Positions 17,125-26,519 of a DNA stretch of 64,000 bases are shown here, in pieces (the first letter of the stretch is position 1; every line of letters starts with the position of its first letter). The notes under the pieces were generated by a model, which was not told the origin of the DNA, did not search any database, and saw only the letters and a program-made list of their open reading frames with translations. Origin of the DNA: an uncultured Lachnospiraceae bacterium (GTDB taxonomy: Bacteria; Bacillota; Clostridia; Lachnospirales; Lachnospiraceae); assembly GCA_944384155.1 (NCBI GenBank), contig CALWSG010000043.1:1-64000 (forward strand), in the 5' to 3' direction. The translations under genes were made by a program, and so were the position numbers.

Positions 17125-17256
17125 AAGAATTATATATTTTGGGTATATCTGTTGAATATATTATCCACAAGGGCTTTATCTTACGGGCAAGTTTTCTATG
17201 AACAGTAAAAAAGCACTTTCCCAACGCTCTTACGTCGTCAAAAAAGTACCTTTGAG

Positions 17257-17329
17257 TGCGCGATCAGGGGTTCGAACCCTGGACACCCTGATTAAGAGTC
17301 AGGTGCTCTACCAACTGAGCTAATCGCGC
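17257..17329 (-). tRNA. tRNA-Lys (CTT)
   Basis: On the minus strand, acceptor GCGCGAT pairs with ATCGCGC, the anticodon loop is CTCTTAA, and the T-arm is GGGTTCGAACCCT. Discriminator A. A stand-alone tRNA gene with its own promoter. Confidence 0.95.
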
Positions 17330-17368
17330 GTTTTTAAGTTTTTGTGTTGCTAACTCAACGCAAAAAAT

Positions 17369-17397
17369 ATTATACGACATGATTAAAAAAAAAGCAA
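17369..17397 (-). promoter_or_regulatory. sigma-A promoter for tRNA-Lys
   Basis: On the minus strand TTGCTT and TATAAT are separated by 17 bp, ending 40 bp ahead of the tRNA. Confidence 0.65.
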
Positions 17398-17563
17398 GCA
17401 CTTTTTTAAAAAAATTATAAAAAATCTGCAAGTGGTGTAGATACCTGTAAAACGGTGTAGATTTTCACGGATGTAAGGAGGAAATTTTTAGATAAAGTGC
17501 TTTTATTTACCAAGTAACATTGTTATACTATTAATATAAGCTAAAATGACAGGAGGGACGAAG

Positions 17564-18790
17564 ATGCCGGATAATAACAAAAAGAGAAGACGCAGAGAAC
17601 GAGGATTATATATAGTTATTGTGGCGGCAGTTACAGCAGTTGCAGTAAAGCTTATATGGAACTGGACAGGGGTTATTGAAACTTTGAAAAGCTTTCTGGG
17701 AATGGTGTCTCCGTTTCTCATAGGCCTGTTTATAGCATATATGATAAATCCCTTGGCAGAATTTTTAAATAAAAAAGTGTTTAAGGGATTATTTAATATA
17801 AAAAAACAGGGAGTAAGCAGAGGCTTGTCGATTTTATTTGCATATGTTCCTGTTATGGCAATAATAGCAACTGTTTTATTTTATATTATTCCTCAGATAG
17901 TAGAAACCTTAAAGCAGATTACATCTTTTATAGAGTCTGCACAGACGGGATATAATGAGATAGTGCAGGCGATTATAGACCTTAACGAAAAATATCCCCA
18001 GTGGAAGCTTAATGGAGTAGTGGAATTTATAAATGATATTCCTGAGCATATAGAGAGATATATTGGAGATGTTGTTATTACCATTATTCCTACAATATAC
18101 AGCACGTCCATGTCTGTTATAACGGGAATTTTTGATGCATTAATAGCAATCATAGTATCAGTATATATGCTGTTTGATAAGCCAAAGCTTATTAACAATA
18201 TAAAAAGGTGTATATACGCTGTTTTGCCGGAGGAAAAAGCAGACAGGCTGCTTGTTGTGTCAGGTGAATGTAATAAAATATTTGGAAATTTTGTTATAGG
18301 AAAAATGATTGACTCTGTAATAATAGGCTTTTTATGTTGGATTATTATGAGTATAATAGGTATACCGTATGCTTTGGTAATAAGTGTCATTGTTGGTATA
18401 GCTAATATGATACCGTATTTTGGGCCTTTTATAGGGGCAGTTCCCGGAGTACTGCTTTTGCTTATAGTAGATTTTTACTATGCATTGATTTTTACAATAT
18501 TAATTATTATATTGCAGCAGTTTGACGGGCTTTATCTCGGACCAAAGATATTGGGAGAAAGCACGGGATTACGGCCTATATGGATTATATTTGCCATATC
18601 GGTGGGAGGTTCATTGGCCGGAATTGTTGGAATGTTTTTAGGAGTGCCGGTGGTTGCCGTTATAGCATATCTTATTAATGGAGCAGTAGAGAGAAGATTA
18701 AAGAAAAAAAATGTAGAGTTTGAGGTAAATAAGGATACGGATATTATATCAAGAGATGAGCTTATTATAGAAGATGATGATTTGGAATAA
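17564..18790 (+). CDS. AI-2E family transporter (PerM-like permease)
   Basis: About 408 residues with a basic N-terminus (NNKKRRRRERG), and about seven to eight membrane segments in the pattern of the AI-2E/PerM family, including the ISVIVGIANMIPYFGPFIGAVPG and LGPKILGESTGLRPIWIIFAI stretches. Family members export small molecules or ions; the AI-2 link holds for only some. ATG 17564 is chosen since AGGAGGG lies 7 nt ahead. C-terminal tail is acidic. Monocistronic, followed by a terminator. Confidence 0.88.
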   Translation: MPDNNKKRRRRERGLYIVIVAAVTAVAVKLIWNWTGVIETLKSFLGMVSPFLIGLFIAYMINPLAEFLNKKVFKGLFNIKKQGVSRGLSILFAYVPVMAIIATVLFYIIPQIVETLKQITSFIESAQTGYNEIVQAIIDLNEKYPQWKLNGVVEFINDIPEHIERYIGDVVITIIPTIYSTSMSVITGIFDALIAIIVSVYMLFDKPKLINNIKRCIYAVLPEEKADRLLVVSGECNKIFGNFVIGKMIDSVIIGFLCWIIMSIIGIPYALVISVIVGIANMIPYFGPFIGAVPGVLLLLIVDFYYALIFTILIIILQQFDGLYLGPKILGESTGLRPIWIIFAISVGGSLAGIVGMFLGVPVVAVIAYLINGAVERRLKKKNVEFEVNKDTDIISRDELIIEDDDLE

Positions 18791-18827
18791 AGGAACAATA
18801 CCTTTTCCCCTAATCCTGAAAAAGAAA

Positions 18828-18856
18828 AAAGCGTCGGAATCCGCCGACGCTTTAAA
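18828..18856 (+). terminator. terminator after the AI-2E family gene
   Basis: A 10-bp stem AAAGCGTCGG with CCGACGCTTT around a 6-nt loop. The descending arm continues to TTTAAAA. Confidence 0.7.
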
Positions 18857-18867
18857 AAGGGGGAGTT

Positions 18868-18999
18868 ATGAATATGAAAAAAATTTTTATGTTTATCAAA
18901 GGTTTGTTTTCCTTTGATGAGTATATAATAAATAAGAAATATGTTCTAATTGTGAAAACCATTTGGAAAATTTGTGAATATAGAAATAATAATTTGTGA
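18868..18999 (+). CDS. possible small protein, 43 aa
   Basis: A short frame starting MNMKKIFMFIKGLFSF, with a GGGGGAG stretch just before it. It is basic and hydrophobic at its start and lies between a terminator and the glyA promoter. No family recognised. The SD is very close to the first ATG; the second ATG (18874) has better spacing. Could be chance. Confidence 0.25.
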   Translation: MNMKKIFMFIKGLFSFDEYIINKKYVLIVKTIWKICEYRNNNL

Positions 19000-19003
19000 A
19001 TGG

Positions 19004-19032
19004 TTGACAGAAAAAGCAATAAATTGTATGAT
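19004..19032 (+). promoter_or_regulatory. sigma-A promoter for glyA
   Basis: TTGACA (exact) and TATGAT with a 17-bp spacer, about 70 bp before the glyA start. Confidence 0.75.
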
Positions 19033-19105
19033 ACCATTAAATAATCACAATGCTTTATGTATAAGAGCTGTAAGCATAGAGAGGTGAAAAAGAAAGGAAG
19101 TACAT

Positions 19106-20353
19106 ATGGTAAACGAAATAATCGAATTTTTAAAGAAAAGTGATGCAGAGGTTGGCAATGCCATAGAGCAGGAAGCAAACCGTCAGAGAAGAAATCTTGA
19201 GCTTATAGCATCAGAAAATATAGTATCAGAGCCGGTAATGGCAGCAATGGGTACGGTTCTCACAAATAAGTATGCAGAGGGCTATCCTGGCAAGAGATAT
19301 TACGGCGGCTGTGAAGATGTTGATATAGTGGAAAATATAGCAATAGAGAGAGCAAAGAAGCTTTTCGGCTGTGATTATGCCAATGTTCAGCCACATTCAG
19401 GGGCACAGGCAAACATGGCGGCATTTTTTGCCATGGTGGAGCCGGGAGATACAGTGATGGGCATGAACTTAAACCATGGCGGACATCTTACACATGGAAG
19501 TCCTGTGAATATGTCAGGCAAATATTTTAATATCGTTCCTTACGGTGTCAATGATGAAGGATATATAGATTATGACGAGCTTAGGAAAATAGCACTGGAA
19601 TGTAAGCCAAAGCTTATAGTGGCAGGTGCAAGTGCATATGCCAGAACAATAGATTTTAAGAGGTTCAGGGAAGTTGCAGATGAAGTGGGTGCATATCTGA
19701 TGGTAGATATGGCACATATTGCAGGACTTGTAGCGGCAGGAGTTCATCCAAGCCCGATACCGTATGCAGATGTAGTGACAACAACAACACACAAAACATT
19801 AAGGGGGCCAAGAGGAGGACTTATTCTTGCAAACAAAGAGGCAGCAGAAAAGTTTAACTTTAATAAGGCTATATTTCCGGGAATTCAGGGAGGTCCACTG
19901 ATGCATATTATTGCAGCAAAGGCAGTATGCTTTGGAGAGGCATTAAAGCCTGAATTTAAGAAGTATCAGGAGCAGGTGGCAAAAAATGCAAAGGTGTTAA
20001 GTGAAGCTTTGCAGAAGCAGGGCTTTAAGATACTTACAGGAGGAACAGATAATCACCTTATGCTTGTGGATCTTAGAGATATGGAAATAAGCGGTAAGGA
20101 AATGCAGAACAGATGCGACGAGGTATATCTTACATTAAATAAAAATACTGTTCCAAATGATCCGAGAAGTCCTTTTGTGACATCAGGTGTAAGGATAGGC
20201 ACACCTGCAGTAACATCAAGAGGACTTGTTGAGGAAGATATGGAGAAAATAGCACAGCTTCTTTGGCTTACGGCTACAGACTTTGAAAATAAGGCAGACT
20301 ATATAAGAAGCGAAGTCACAAAGATTTGTGAGAAGTATCCTTTATATAATTAA
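19106..20353 (+). CDS. glyA: serine hydroxymethyltransferase
   Basis: A 415-residue PLP enzyme that interconverts serine and glycine while making methylene-tetrahydrofolate. Motifs: [46 protein letters not shown], and [14 protein letters not shown] with the PLP lysine at about residue 230. Length is normal. SD AGGAAG 8 nt before the ATG. Confidence 0.97.
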   Translation: MVNEIIEFLKKSDAEVGNAIEQEANRQRRNLELIASENIVSEPVMAAMGTVLTNKYAEGYPGKRYYGGCEDVDIVENIAIERAKKLFGCDYANVQPHSGAQANMAAFFAMVEPGDTVMGMNLNHGGHLTHGSPVNMSGKYFNIVPYGVNDEGYIDYDELRKIALECKPKLIVAGASAYARTIDFKRFREVADEVGAYLMVDMAHIAGLVAAGVHPSPIPYADVVTTTTHKTLRGPRGGLILANKEAAEKFNFNKAIFPGIQGGPLMHIIAAKAVCFGEALKPEFKKYQEQVAKNAKVLSEALQKQGFKILTGGTDNHLMLVDLRDMEISGKEMQNRCDEVYLTLNKNTVPNDPRSPFVTSGVRIGTPAVTSRGLVEEDMEKIAQLLWLTATDFENKADYIRSEVTKICEKYPLYN

Positions 20354-20382
20354 AAATAATAAAAATAATATATTATTTTATA

Positions 20383-20417
20383 AAAAGTGAGGCTGCATCA
20401 GTTTAAGCCTCACTTTT
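20383..20417. terminator. bidirectional terminator between glyA and marR
   Basis: A 12-bp stem AAAAGTGAGGCT with AGCCTCACTTTT, with Ts beyond on the plus strand and As before it. It serves two convergent genes. Confidence 0.8.
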
Positions 20418-20441
20418 ATGTTTGATTAAAAGCTGATTTGT

Positions 20442-20894
20442 TTACAGCCTGCTCCTAAAAAATTTCACAAGATTGGACAATGCTTTAATTACAAGTTCAA
20501 TCTCTTCATCACTAAAATCTTTAATAATAGCTTTAATCATTTCGTCATGGAATTTTGCATGATGGTTATATGCAGCAATACCTTTTTCCGCAAGGGATAT
20601 AAAAACAACACGTCGGTCCTTATTGCTTCTGCTGCGAATGACGTATCCTTTTTTAACAAGATTATTAATGGCAATAGTAAGAGTACCTACGGTTACGGAT
20701 AATTTTTTTGCAAGGGTAGTCATATTTTTTGGCTCATCTATGCCTACGGCATCAATAATATGCATGTCATTGTTTGATATATCCTTAAATTCATCGGTAA
20801 TTATTGCTTTTTCTTCTATTAACATAATGTCATTATATAGATTTACCAAAACCTCATTAAAGGTTTTATATGCATCAGCCATTTTGCAAAACAT
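20442..20894 (-). CDS. MarR family transcriptional regulator
   Basis: A 150-residue winged-helix repressor. The HTH lies in MTTLAKKLSVTVGTLTIAINNLVKKG and the wing in SRSNKDRRVVFISL (RSxxDRR is the MarR signature). It is divergent from a two-gene ABC exporter and probably controls it, and possibly itself. A start at ATG 20882 is also possible. It resembles FabT-like MarR proteins, but there are no fatty-acid genes beside it. Confidence 0.88.
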   Translation of the reverse strand: MFCKMADAYKTFNEVLVNLYNDIMLIEEKAIITDEFKDISNNDMHIIDAVGIDEPKNMTTLAKKLSVTVGTLTIAINNLVKKGYVIRSRSNKDRRVVFISLAEKGIAAYNHHAKFHDEMIKAIIKDFSDEEIELVIKALSNLVKFFRSRL

Positions 20895-20932
20895 TCCTTT
20901 CCTTGTAAAATTGAGAGTCAGTCATATTTTAC

Positions 20933-20961
20933 ATAATACAATAGGACGAAGTAAAATGCAA
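20933..20961 (-). promoter_or_regulatory. promoter of the marR gene
   Basis: On the minus strand TTGCAT and TATTAT with a 17-bp spacer, about 40 bp before the marR start. Confidence 0.6.
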
Positions 20962-21018
20962 GAAACATGATTAAAAGAAATTGAAATAATAATGATTTAT
21001 GATGTAAACAATCTTTAT

Positions 21019-21047
21019 TTGACAAAGAATTTTATATGACATATAAT
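21019..21047 (+). promoter_or_regulatory. consensus promoter with MarR-type operator for the ABC exporter
   Basis: TTGACA (21019-21024) and TATAAT (21042-21047) are exact with a 17-bp spacer. A perfect palindrome TTATATGACATATAA (21032-21046) covers the spacer and the -10 box, exactly where a MarR dimer would block RNA polymerase. Confidence 0.75.
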
Positions 21048-21102
21048 TCTATATGGCAAATAATTAGCAAGCTAATAAATGAAAGTGAGGAAAGGACAGA
21101 TT

Positions 21103-22869
21103 ATGGGTAAAATAATAAAGAGGCTCGGCTGCTGTGTGAGGGAATATAAAAAGGCTTCTATTTTAGCACCTGTATACGTTACACTTGAGGTTATAATGGA
21201 AGTAGTAATACCGCTTCTTATGGCAAGCATGATTGATAATGGAATTGAAAAGGGTGATATGAAGTATATTATAGTTATGGGAATAGTACTTTTCTTATCA
21301 TCAGTTGCCTCCCTGATATTTGGCGTGATGGCAGGAAACAAAGCTGCTGATGCATCGGCAGGCTTTGCAAAAAATATAAGAAAAGATATGTACTATAATG
21401 TGCAGAATTATTCTTTTTCCAATATTGATAAATTCTCAACAGCAAGTATAGTGACAAGGCTGACAACAGACGTAACAAACATTCAGAATGCATATCAGAT
21501 GATGATTAGAATGGCTGTAAGAGCACCAATTATGCTTGTGGTATCATTGGTAGTATCATTTGGAATTCACGCAGGACTTGCATGTATATTTGCAGGGGCA
21601 ATACCTGTTCTTGCCATAGGGCTGTACATTATTTCCACAAGAGTACATCCTGTGTTTAAGAGAGTGTTTAAAACATATGATAAGCTTAATAATGTGGTGC
21701 AGGAAAATCTTCACGGAATAAGAGTAGTAAAATCCTTTGTCAGGGAAGACTATGAGATAAATAAATTTGAAAATATATCAAATCAAATATATAAGGACTT
21801 CTCATGGGCAGAAAAGACACTTGCATTTAATATGCCGCTTATGCAGTTTTGTATGTATAGCTGTACACTTCTAATATCATGGTTTGGAGCAAAAGCCATA
21901 GTAGCAAGTGGAGGAAATGCCAGCCTGGGATTAAGCACAGGAGAGCTTGTGAGCCTTATACAGTACGCTACAATGATATTGATGGCTCTTATGATGTGCT
22001 CAATGATATTTGTTATGGTGGTTATGTCAAGGGCATCGGCAGAAAGAATAGTAGAGATACTGGATGAGGAAAGTGATATAAAGGATGTGGAAGCTCCTGT
22101 GTATGAGGTTCCTGATGGAAGTGTAGTATTTGAAAATGTCAGCTTCCAATATTCGGGCAAAGCAGATAAGCTGTGTCTTGAAAATATAAATCTTGATATA
22201 AAATCAGGAGAAACAGTGGGAATTATCGGAGGAACAGGTTCCTCTAAATCTACTCTTGTAAATCTTATACCAAGGCTTTATGATGTAAAGTCGGGAAGCG
22301 TAAAGGTAGGAGGGATAGACGTAAGAAATTACGATATAGAAGCATTAAGACAGCAGGTGGCTGTTGTGCTTCAAAAAAATGAGCTTTTTTCGGGAACCAT
22401 ATTAGATAATTTAAGATGGGGAAATGAAAATGCAACGGATGAAGAGTGTATTGAGGCTGCAAAGCTGGCGCAGGCAGACGATTTTGTCCAGAAGTTTCAT
22501 GATAAATATAATACATATATTGAACAAGGCGGAACAAATGTATCGGGAGGACAGAAGCAGAGACTTTGTATAGCAAGGGCACTTTTGAAAAAGCCTAAAA
22601 TACTTATACTTGATGATTCCACAAGTGCCGTAGATACAAAGACAGATGCACTTATAAGGATGGCGTTCAGGGAAAAGATACCTAACACAACTAAATTTAT
22701 TATAGCTCAGAGAGTATCCTCCGTGGAAGATGCAGATAAGATTATTGTAATGGATGACGGACGGATAAGTGCAGTAGGTAATCATAAAGAATTGCTTGAA
22801 ACAAGCAGTATCTACAGAGAAGTATATGAATCACAGGTAAAGGGAGGCGATGATAATGAAAAGCAGTAA
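21103..22869 (+). CDS. ABC exporter half-transporter with degenerate nucleotide site
   Basis: A 588-residue type IV exporter half: six transmembrane helices (residues about 15-315) and a C-terminal ATPase. The ATPase is atypical: Walker A GGTGSSKST, Walker B LILDDSTSAVD with Asp instead of the catalytic Glu, and Gln in place of the H-loop His (IIAQRVSSVED). The ABC signature VSGGQKQR is intact. This is the pattern of the degenerate partner in heterodimeric exporters such as BmrCD or TM287/288. ATG 21103 follows AGGAAAGGA. Overlaps the next gene by 14 bp. Substrate unknown, perhaps drugs or lipids. Confidence 0.92.
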   Translation: MGKIIKRLGCCVREYKKASILAPVYVTLEVIMEVVIPLLMASMIDNGIEKGDMKYIIVMGIVLFLSSVASLIFGVMAGNKAADASAGFAKNIRKDMYYNVQNYSFSNIDKFSTASIVTRLTTDVTNIQNAYQMMIRMAVRAPIMLVVSLVVSFGIHAGLACIFAGAIPVLAIGLYIISTRVHPVFKRVFKTYDKLNNVVQENLHGIRVVKSFVREDYEINKFENISNQIYKDFSWAEKTLAFNMPLMQFCMYSCTLLISWFGAKAIVASGGNASLGLSTGELVSLIQYATMILMALMMCSMIFVMVVMSRASAERIVEILDEESDIKDVEAPVYEVPDGSVVFENVSFQYSGKADKLCLENINLDIKSGETVGIIGGTGSSKSTLVNLIPRLYDVKSGSVKVGGIDVRNYDIEALRQQVAVVLQKNELFSGTILDNLRWGNENATDEECIEAAKLAQADDFVQKFHDKYNTYIEQGGTNVSGGQKQRLCIARALLKKPKILILDDSTSAVDTKTDALIRMAFREKIPNTTKFIIAQRVSSVEDADKIIVMDDGRISAVGNHKELLETSSIYREVYESQVKGGDDNEKQ

Positions 22870-24769
22870 AAAGCCTGATGTTATGCAAATGGGAGCTGTT
22901 GATAAAGAAATAGTCAAAAGGCTTATGGGATACCTTAACAGGCATAAAGGAAAACTTGCAGTTGTTGTTATATGTATAATATTAAGTGCAGTTGCCAGTG
23001 CAGGCTCCTCTCTTTTTCTGGGAAAGCTTATAGATAATTATATTGAACCCCTTCTTGAGATGCAGGTACCTGATTATTCGGAGCTTTTGAAGATTATAAT
23101 TGTTATGGCAGTTATTTACATAATAGGAGTAGTGTCGGGACTATTTTACAACAGACTTATGGCAGTGATATCACAGAGTGTGCTGAAGGAAATAAGAGAT
23201 GATATGTTTAAGCATATGCAGACGCTTCCAATCAGATATTTTGATACACATACTCACGGAGATGTAATGAGTTATTACACAAACGATACAGATACTTTAA
23301 GACAGATGATATCACAGAGCATACCTCAGGTAATATCATCCATAGTAACTGTAATATCTGTATTTGTTATGATGATTGTACTAAGCATACCTCTTACGGT
23401 TTTTGCATTGGTTATGATTTTCCTTATTCTTAAAATGACAGGAAAAATCACTGCTAAAAGCGGTAAATACTTTATCAGACAGCAAAGGGCAATAGGAAAT
23501 TTAAACGGCTACATTGAGGAAATGATAAATGGTCAGAAGGTAGTAAAAGTATTCTGCCATGAGGAAAAGGCAAAGGAAGAATTTGACATCAGGAATGAGG
23601 AGTTGTGTGCAAATGCTACGGCGGCAAACAGGTTTGCAAATATACTTGGTCCTATGATGAATAATATGGGATATATGCTGTATGTATTAATAGCCATAGT
23701 AGGAGGAGCCCTTGGAGTTTATGGGGTGACAAATATAAGTCTTACAGGTGTAGGTGTTGTTACACTTGGTACCATAGCATCCTTTCTTCAGCTTTCAAGA
23801 AGCATGATGCAGCCTTTAAGTCAGGTATCACAGCAGTTAAGCTCAATAATCATGGCACTGGCAGGAGCAGGAAGAATATTCAGCCTTATAGATGAGGCAC
23901 CGGAAGCAGATGACGGATATGTTACTCTTGTAAACGGAGAGTACATAGACGGAGAGTTAAAGGAAACAAATAAGAGAACCCATATATGGGCATGGAAGCA
24001 TCCTCACAGCGACGGAACGGTTACTTATACCGAGCTTAAGGGTCAGGTTACCTTAGATGATGTTGATTTTGGTTATACAAAGGATAAAATTGTTCTTCAT
24101 AATATAAACATATATGCAGAGCCGGGACAAAAGATTGCCTTTGTGGGTGCAACGGGAGCAGGAAAAACAACCATAACTAATCTTATTAACAGATTTTATG
24201 ATATTGCCGATGGAAAAATAAGATATGACGGAATTAATATTAATAAAATAAAAAAATCCGATTTGAGGCGTTCTCTCGGTATTGTTTTGCAGGATGTAAA
24301 CCTGTTTACGGGAACCGTTATGGAAAACTTAAGATATGGCAGGCTTGATGCCACGGATGAGGAATGTATAGAGGCGGCAAAGCTTGCAAATGCAGACAGC
24401 TTTATACGTATGCTGCCTGATGGCTATAACACAGTGCTAAAAGGTGACGGAAGCGGATTGTCCCAGGGTCAGAGACAGTTAATATCAATAGCAAGGGCAG
24501 CAGTTGCGGATCCTCCTGTTATGATATTAGATGAGGCAACTTCATCTATTGATACAAGAACAGAAGCAATAGTTCAAAAGGGTATGGATGCCCTGATGAA
24601 AGGACGAACGGTGTTTGTCATAGCACATAGGCTGTCAACGGTTAAAAATTCAGATGTAATTATGGTTTTGGAGCAGGGTAATATAATAGAAAGAGGAAAT
24701 CACGAAAGACTTATAGAGAAAAAAGGAAAATATTATCAGCTTTATACAGGAGCTTTTGAATTAGAGTAA
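22856..24769 (+). CDS. ABC exporter half-transporter, catalytic partner
   Basis: About 637 residues with six transmembrane helices and an ATPase with canonical motifs: Walker A GATGAGKTT, signature LSQGQRQL, Walker B MILDEATSSID, and H-loop VIAHRLSTVKN. An extra stretch of about 35 residues (GEYIDGELKETNKRTHIW...) between membrane and ATPase domains is usual for the catalytic half in this family. Co-translated with the preceding degenerate half; together they form a heterodimer. ATG 22856 is better spaced from GGGAGG than ATG 22850. Confidence 0.93.
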   Translation: MKSSKKPDVMQMGAVDKEIVKRLMGYLNRHKGKLAVVVICIILSAVASAGSSLFLGKLIDNYIEPLLEMQVPDYSELLKIIIVMAVIYIIGVVSGLFYNRLMAVISQSVLKEIRDDMFKHMQTLPIRYFDTHTHGDVMSYYTNDTDTLRQMISQSIPQVISSIVTVISVFVMMIVLSIPLTVFALVMIFLILKMTGKITAKSGKYFIRQQRAIGNLNGYIEEMINGQKVVKVFCHEEKAKEEFDIRNEELCANATAANRFANILGPMMNNMGYMLYVLIAIVGGALGVYGVTNISLTGVGVVTLGTIASFLQLSRSMMQPLSQVSQQLSSIIMALAGAGRIFSLIDEAPEADDGYVTLVNGEYIDGELKETNKRTHIWAWKHPHSDGTVTYTELKGQVTLDDVDFGYTKDKIVLHNINIYAEPGQKIAFVGATGAGKTTITNLINRFYDIADGKIRYDGININKIKKSDLRRSLGIVLQDVNLFTGTVMENLRYGRLDATDEECIEAAKLANADSFIRMLPDGYNTVLKGDGSGLSQGQRQLISIARAAVADPPVMILDEATSSIDTRTEAIVQKGMDALMKGRTVFVIAHRLSTVKNSDVIMVLEQGNIIERGNHERLIEKKGKYYQLYTGAFELE

Positions 24770-24770
24770 A

Positions 24771-24811
24771 GAACTGCCGCCCACATTTATAAAACGGGCG
24801 GCAGTTCTTTT
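24771..24811. terminator. terminator between ABC exporter and agrB
   Basis: A 12-bp stem GAACTGCCGCCC with its exact complement, followed by TTTTA on the plus strand. It serves both converging transcripts. Confidence 0.85.
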
Positions 24812-24823
24812 ATGCTATAATAT

Positions 24824-25402
24824 TTATCTTTTTGGGTGATGCTCTCTTTCAGGTATTAATAAAAGAATTCCCTGAATGAGCAGTACGGTAAAGACAAGCA
24901 AAAACAGTTTATTATAATTAGCTGCATAAAAAATAATTTCTAATAAAACATAGATAACAGAAAGATATTTTGCAAGTCTGCCATATGCCTTTTCCTGCTT
25001 AGGATTTAAAGGCTTATAACGGCTGTATACGGGAGATTTAAGAAAAATAAATGCCGCACATATGAGAGATATAAAAATCATTATAATTTCGTATTTGTAA
25101 GATATATGGGGTAGGTGTATTACAAATAGCTGTGCGGTTAATATTAAAATCTGGGATTCCAGATAGCAGATAATAGGATGACCGGCATGGAAACCGCCGG
25201 AATATCTGCGAATGGGAAACAGCAAAATAATAAAAAGTATGCAGTAAGGAACCGTACCTAAAAAAATAGATATAAGTATAGCCGTTAAAAGGTTTGCCAT
25301 AAGAAGTCCGGCAACAGTTATACCATAGTTAAATAGCTGTAATTGAGTGGTTTCAATAATATTATTTTTAATAAGTAAATTGCCAAGATTTTTCTTAAGC
25401 AT
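24824..25402 (-). CDS. agrB: AgrB, peptide autoinducer processing protease
   Basis: A 192-residue polytopic membrane protein of the AgrB family, which cleaves and cyclises the AgrD peptide and assists export. The core RRYSGGFHAGHPIICYLES holds the catalytic His (about 72) and Cys (about 79), spaced by seven residues as in S. aureus AgrB His77/Cys84. About five to six hydrophobic segments. It lies downstream of agrD on the minus strand, the reverse of the usual agrB-agrD order. Confidence 0.93.
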   Translation of the reverse strand: MLKKNLGNLLIKNNIIETTQLQLFNYGITVAGLLMANLLTAILISIFLGTVPYCILFIILLFPIRRYSGGFHAGHPIICYLESQILILTAQLFVIHLPHISYKYEIIMIFISLICAAFIFLKSPVYSRYKPLNPKQEKAYGRLAKYLSVIYVLLEIIFYAANYNKLFLLVFTVLLIQGILLLIPEREHHPKR

Positions 25403-25466
25403 AGCAAACCTCCGTTTAGGAGCGTATATTTTTAAGGCTTATGTGTGACGCTCCCATAAATAATTT

Positions 25467-25616
25467 TTATTTAATCTTTTTTAAAGCTTCTGCTGCTTCA
25501 GGCATTTCAGGCTCGTAAACAATTAATAAACAAGCTGAATTTACTGCAAGACTTGCAGAGACCATAGAAAGAGAGCAGACTGCTCCCAAAAGCTTTGATA
25601 ATAAGCTTTTTTTCAT
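25467..25616 (-). CDS. agrD: AgrD, cyclic peptide autoinducer precursor
   Basis: A 49-residue precursor with an amphipathic N-terminal leader, then NSACLLIV as the presumed signal core (Cys29), then the acidic YEPEMPEAAEAL tail recognised by AgrB. By alignment to S. aureus AgrD (C-D-F-I-M then DEVEVP) the mature ring is likely a five-residue thiolactone Cys-Leu-Leu-Ile-Val with an N-terminal tail of unknown length. GGAGGTGAT lies 5 nt before ATG 25616. The frame extends upstream but without an SD. Too small for many gene finders. Confidence 0.88.
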   Translation of the reverse strand: MKKSLLSKLLGAVCSLSMVSASLAVNSACLLIVYEPEMPEAAEALKKIK

Positions 25617-25782
25617 AGTTATCACCTCCAAGAAAAAGTATAGCACGGTTTTTTGTCGAATTTTGTCAAATGTCATAAATAACGGATTTCCGGCTGAAAA
25701 TGGTAAATTTATAATAGAATTTATGAAAAATAATAAAATAGCTAAACCTTAAAAGTTTCTATGCAAAACTGTCAAAATATTG

Positions 25783-25788
25783 TATAAT
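25783..25788 (+). promoter_or_regulatory. -10 box before agrA
   Basis: A TATAAT lies 31 bp before agrA, with only a weak -35 region at the right distance, as expected for a promoter needing an activator. On the other strand TTGACA and an extended -10 (TGCTATACT) lie before agrD. The 200-bp gap therefore holds divergent promoters. Confidence 0.45.
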
Positions 25789-25818
25789 AAAATTAAGGAA
25801 GTACAAAGGAGAATGTAA

Positions 25819-26517
25819 ATGTACAGAATAGCAGTATGTGATGACGAGGCGGTAAGCAGAAGAACAGTGATAGATATAATAAAAGAAGTGTTGCCGGAGA
25901 AAATGATAGAAATAAGAGAGTATGCAGATGGAAGTGATTTACTGTATGATGTTGAAGAGAATGAGCATTTTGACATAATTATGCTGGATATTAGCATGGA
26001 AAATATGGACGGAATGACGGTTGCAGCCAACATACGCAGCAACAGAAAAAACAGCAATGCAATTATATTTTTCATAACCTCTTATGAAGCAGATGTGTCC
26101 AAGGTAGTTGATTTAAATCCTATGGCGTATATTTATAAGCCAGTCACAGGTGATAAGCTTAGGGAAAAGCTTAAAAAGGCATTGAAGGTGCTTCAGAGAA
26201 ACAGGGGAGTGTTTGAGTTTATATCAGGCAGACATGAGATAAGAGTACGATTAGAGGATATTACATATATGGAAAGCAATGCCAGAGGTGTATCGGTGCA
26301 TACAAGGCAGGAGGCATATAAGACATATACATATAAAATAGGTGATATAATATCAGCATTGTGCAGCATTGACTTTATAAGATGTCATAACTCATATATT
26401 GTTAATAAAAATTATATAAAGAGAGTGTCGGCAAAGGAAATAATCATGTATGACGGAAAAAGTATTCCCATTAGCAGAAAATACCATAAGGAAATGTTTG
26501 ATATACTGGAGGAATAA
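25819..26517 (+). CDS. agrA: LytTR response regulator (AgrA)
   Basis: A 232-residue regulator with an N-terminal receiver (VCDDE, phospho-Asp about 57 in IIMLDISMENMDG, Lys in YKPV) and a C-terminal LytTR DNA-binding domain (ITYMESNARGVSVHT, DFIRCHNSYIVNKNYI, IPISRKYHKEM). It is divergent from agrDB and directly followed by the agrC kinase, so it most likely activates the agr promoters when the peptide signal accumulates. Confidence 0.92.
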   Translation: MYRIAVCDDEAVSRRTVIDIIKEVLPEKMIEIREYADGSDLLYDVEENEHFDIIMLDISMENMDGMTVAANIRSNRKNSNAIIFFITSYEADVSKVVDLNPMAYIYKPVTGDKLREKLKKALKVLQRNRGVFEFISGRHEIRVRLEDITYMESNARGVSVHTRQEAYKTYTYKIGDIISALCSIDFIRCHNSYIVNKNYIKRVSAKEIIMYDGKSIPISRKYHKEMFDILEE

Positions 26518-26519
26518 AT

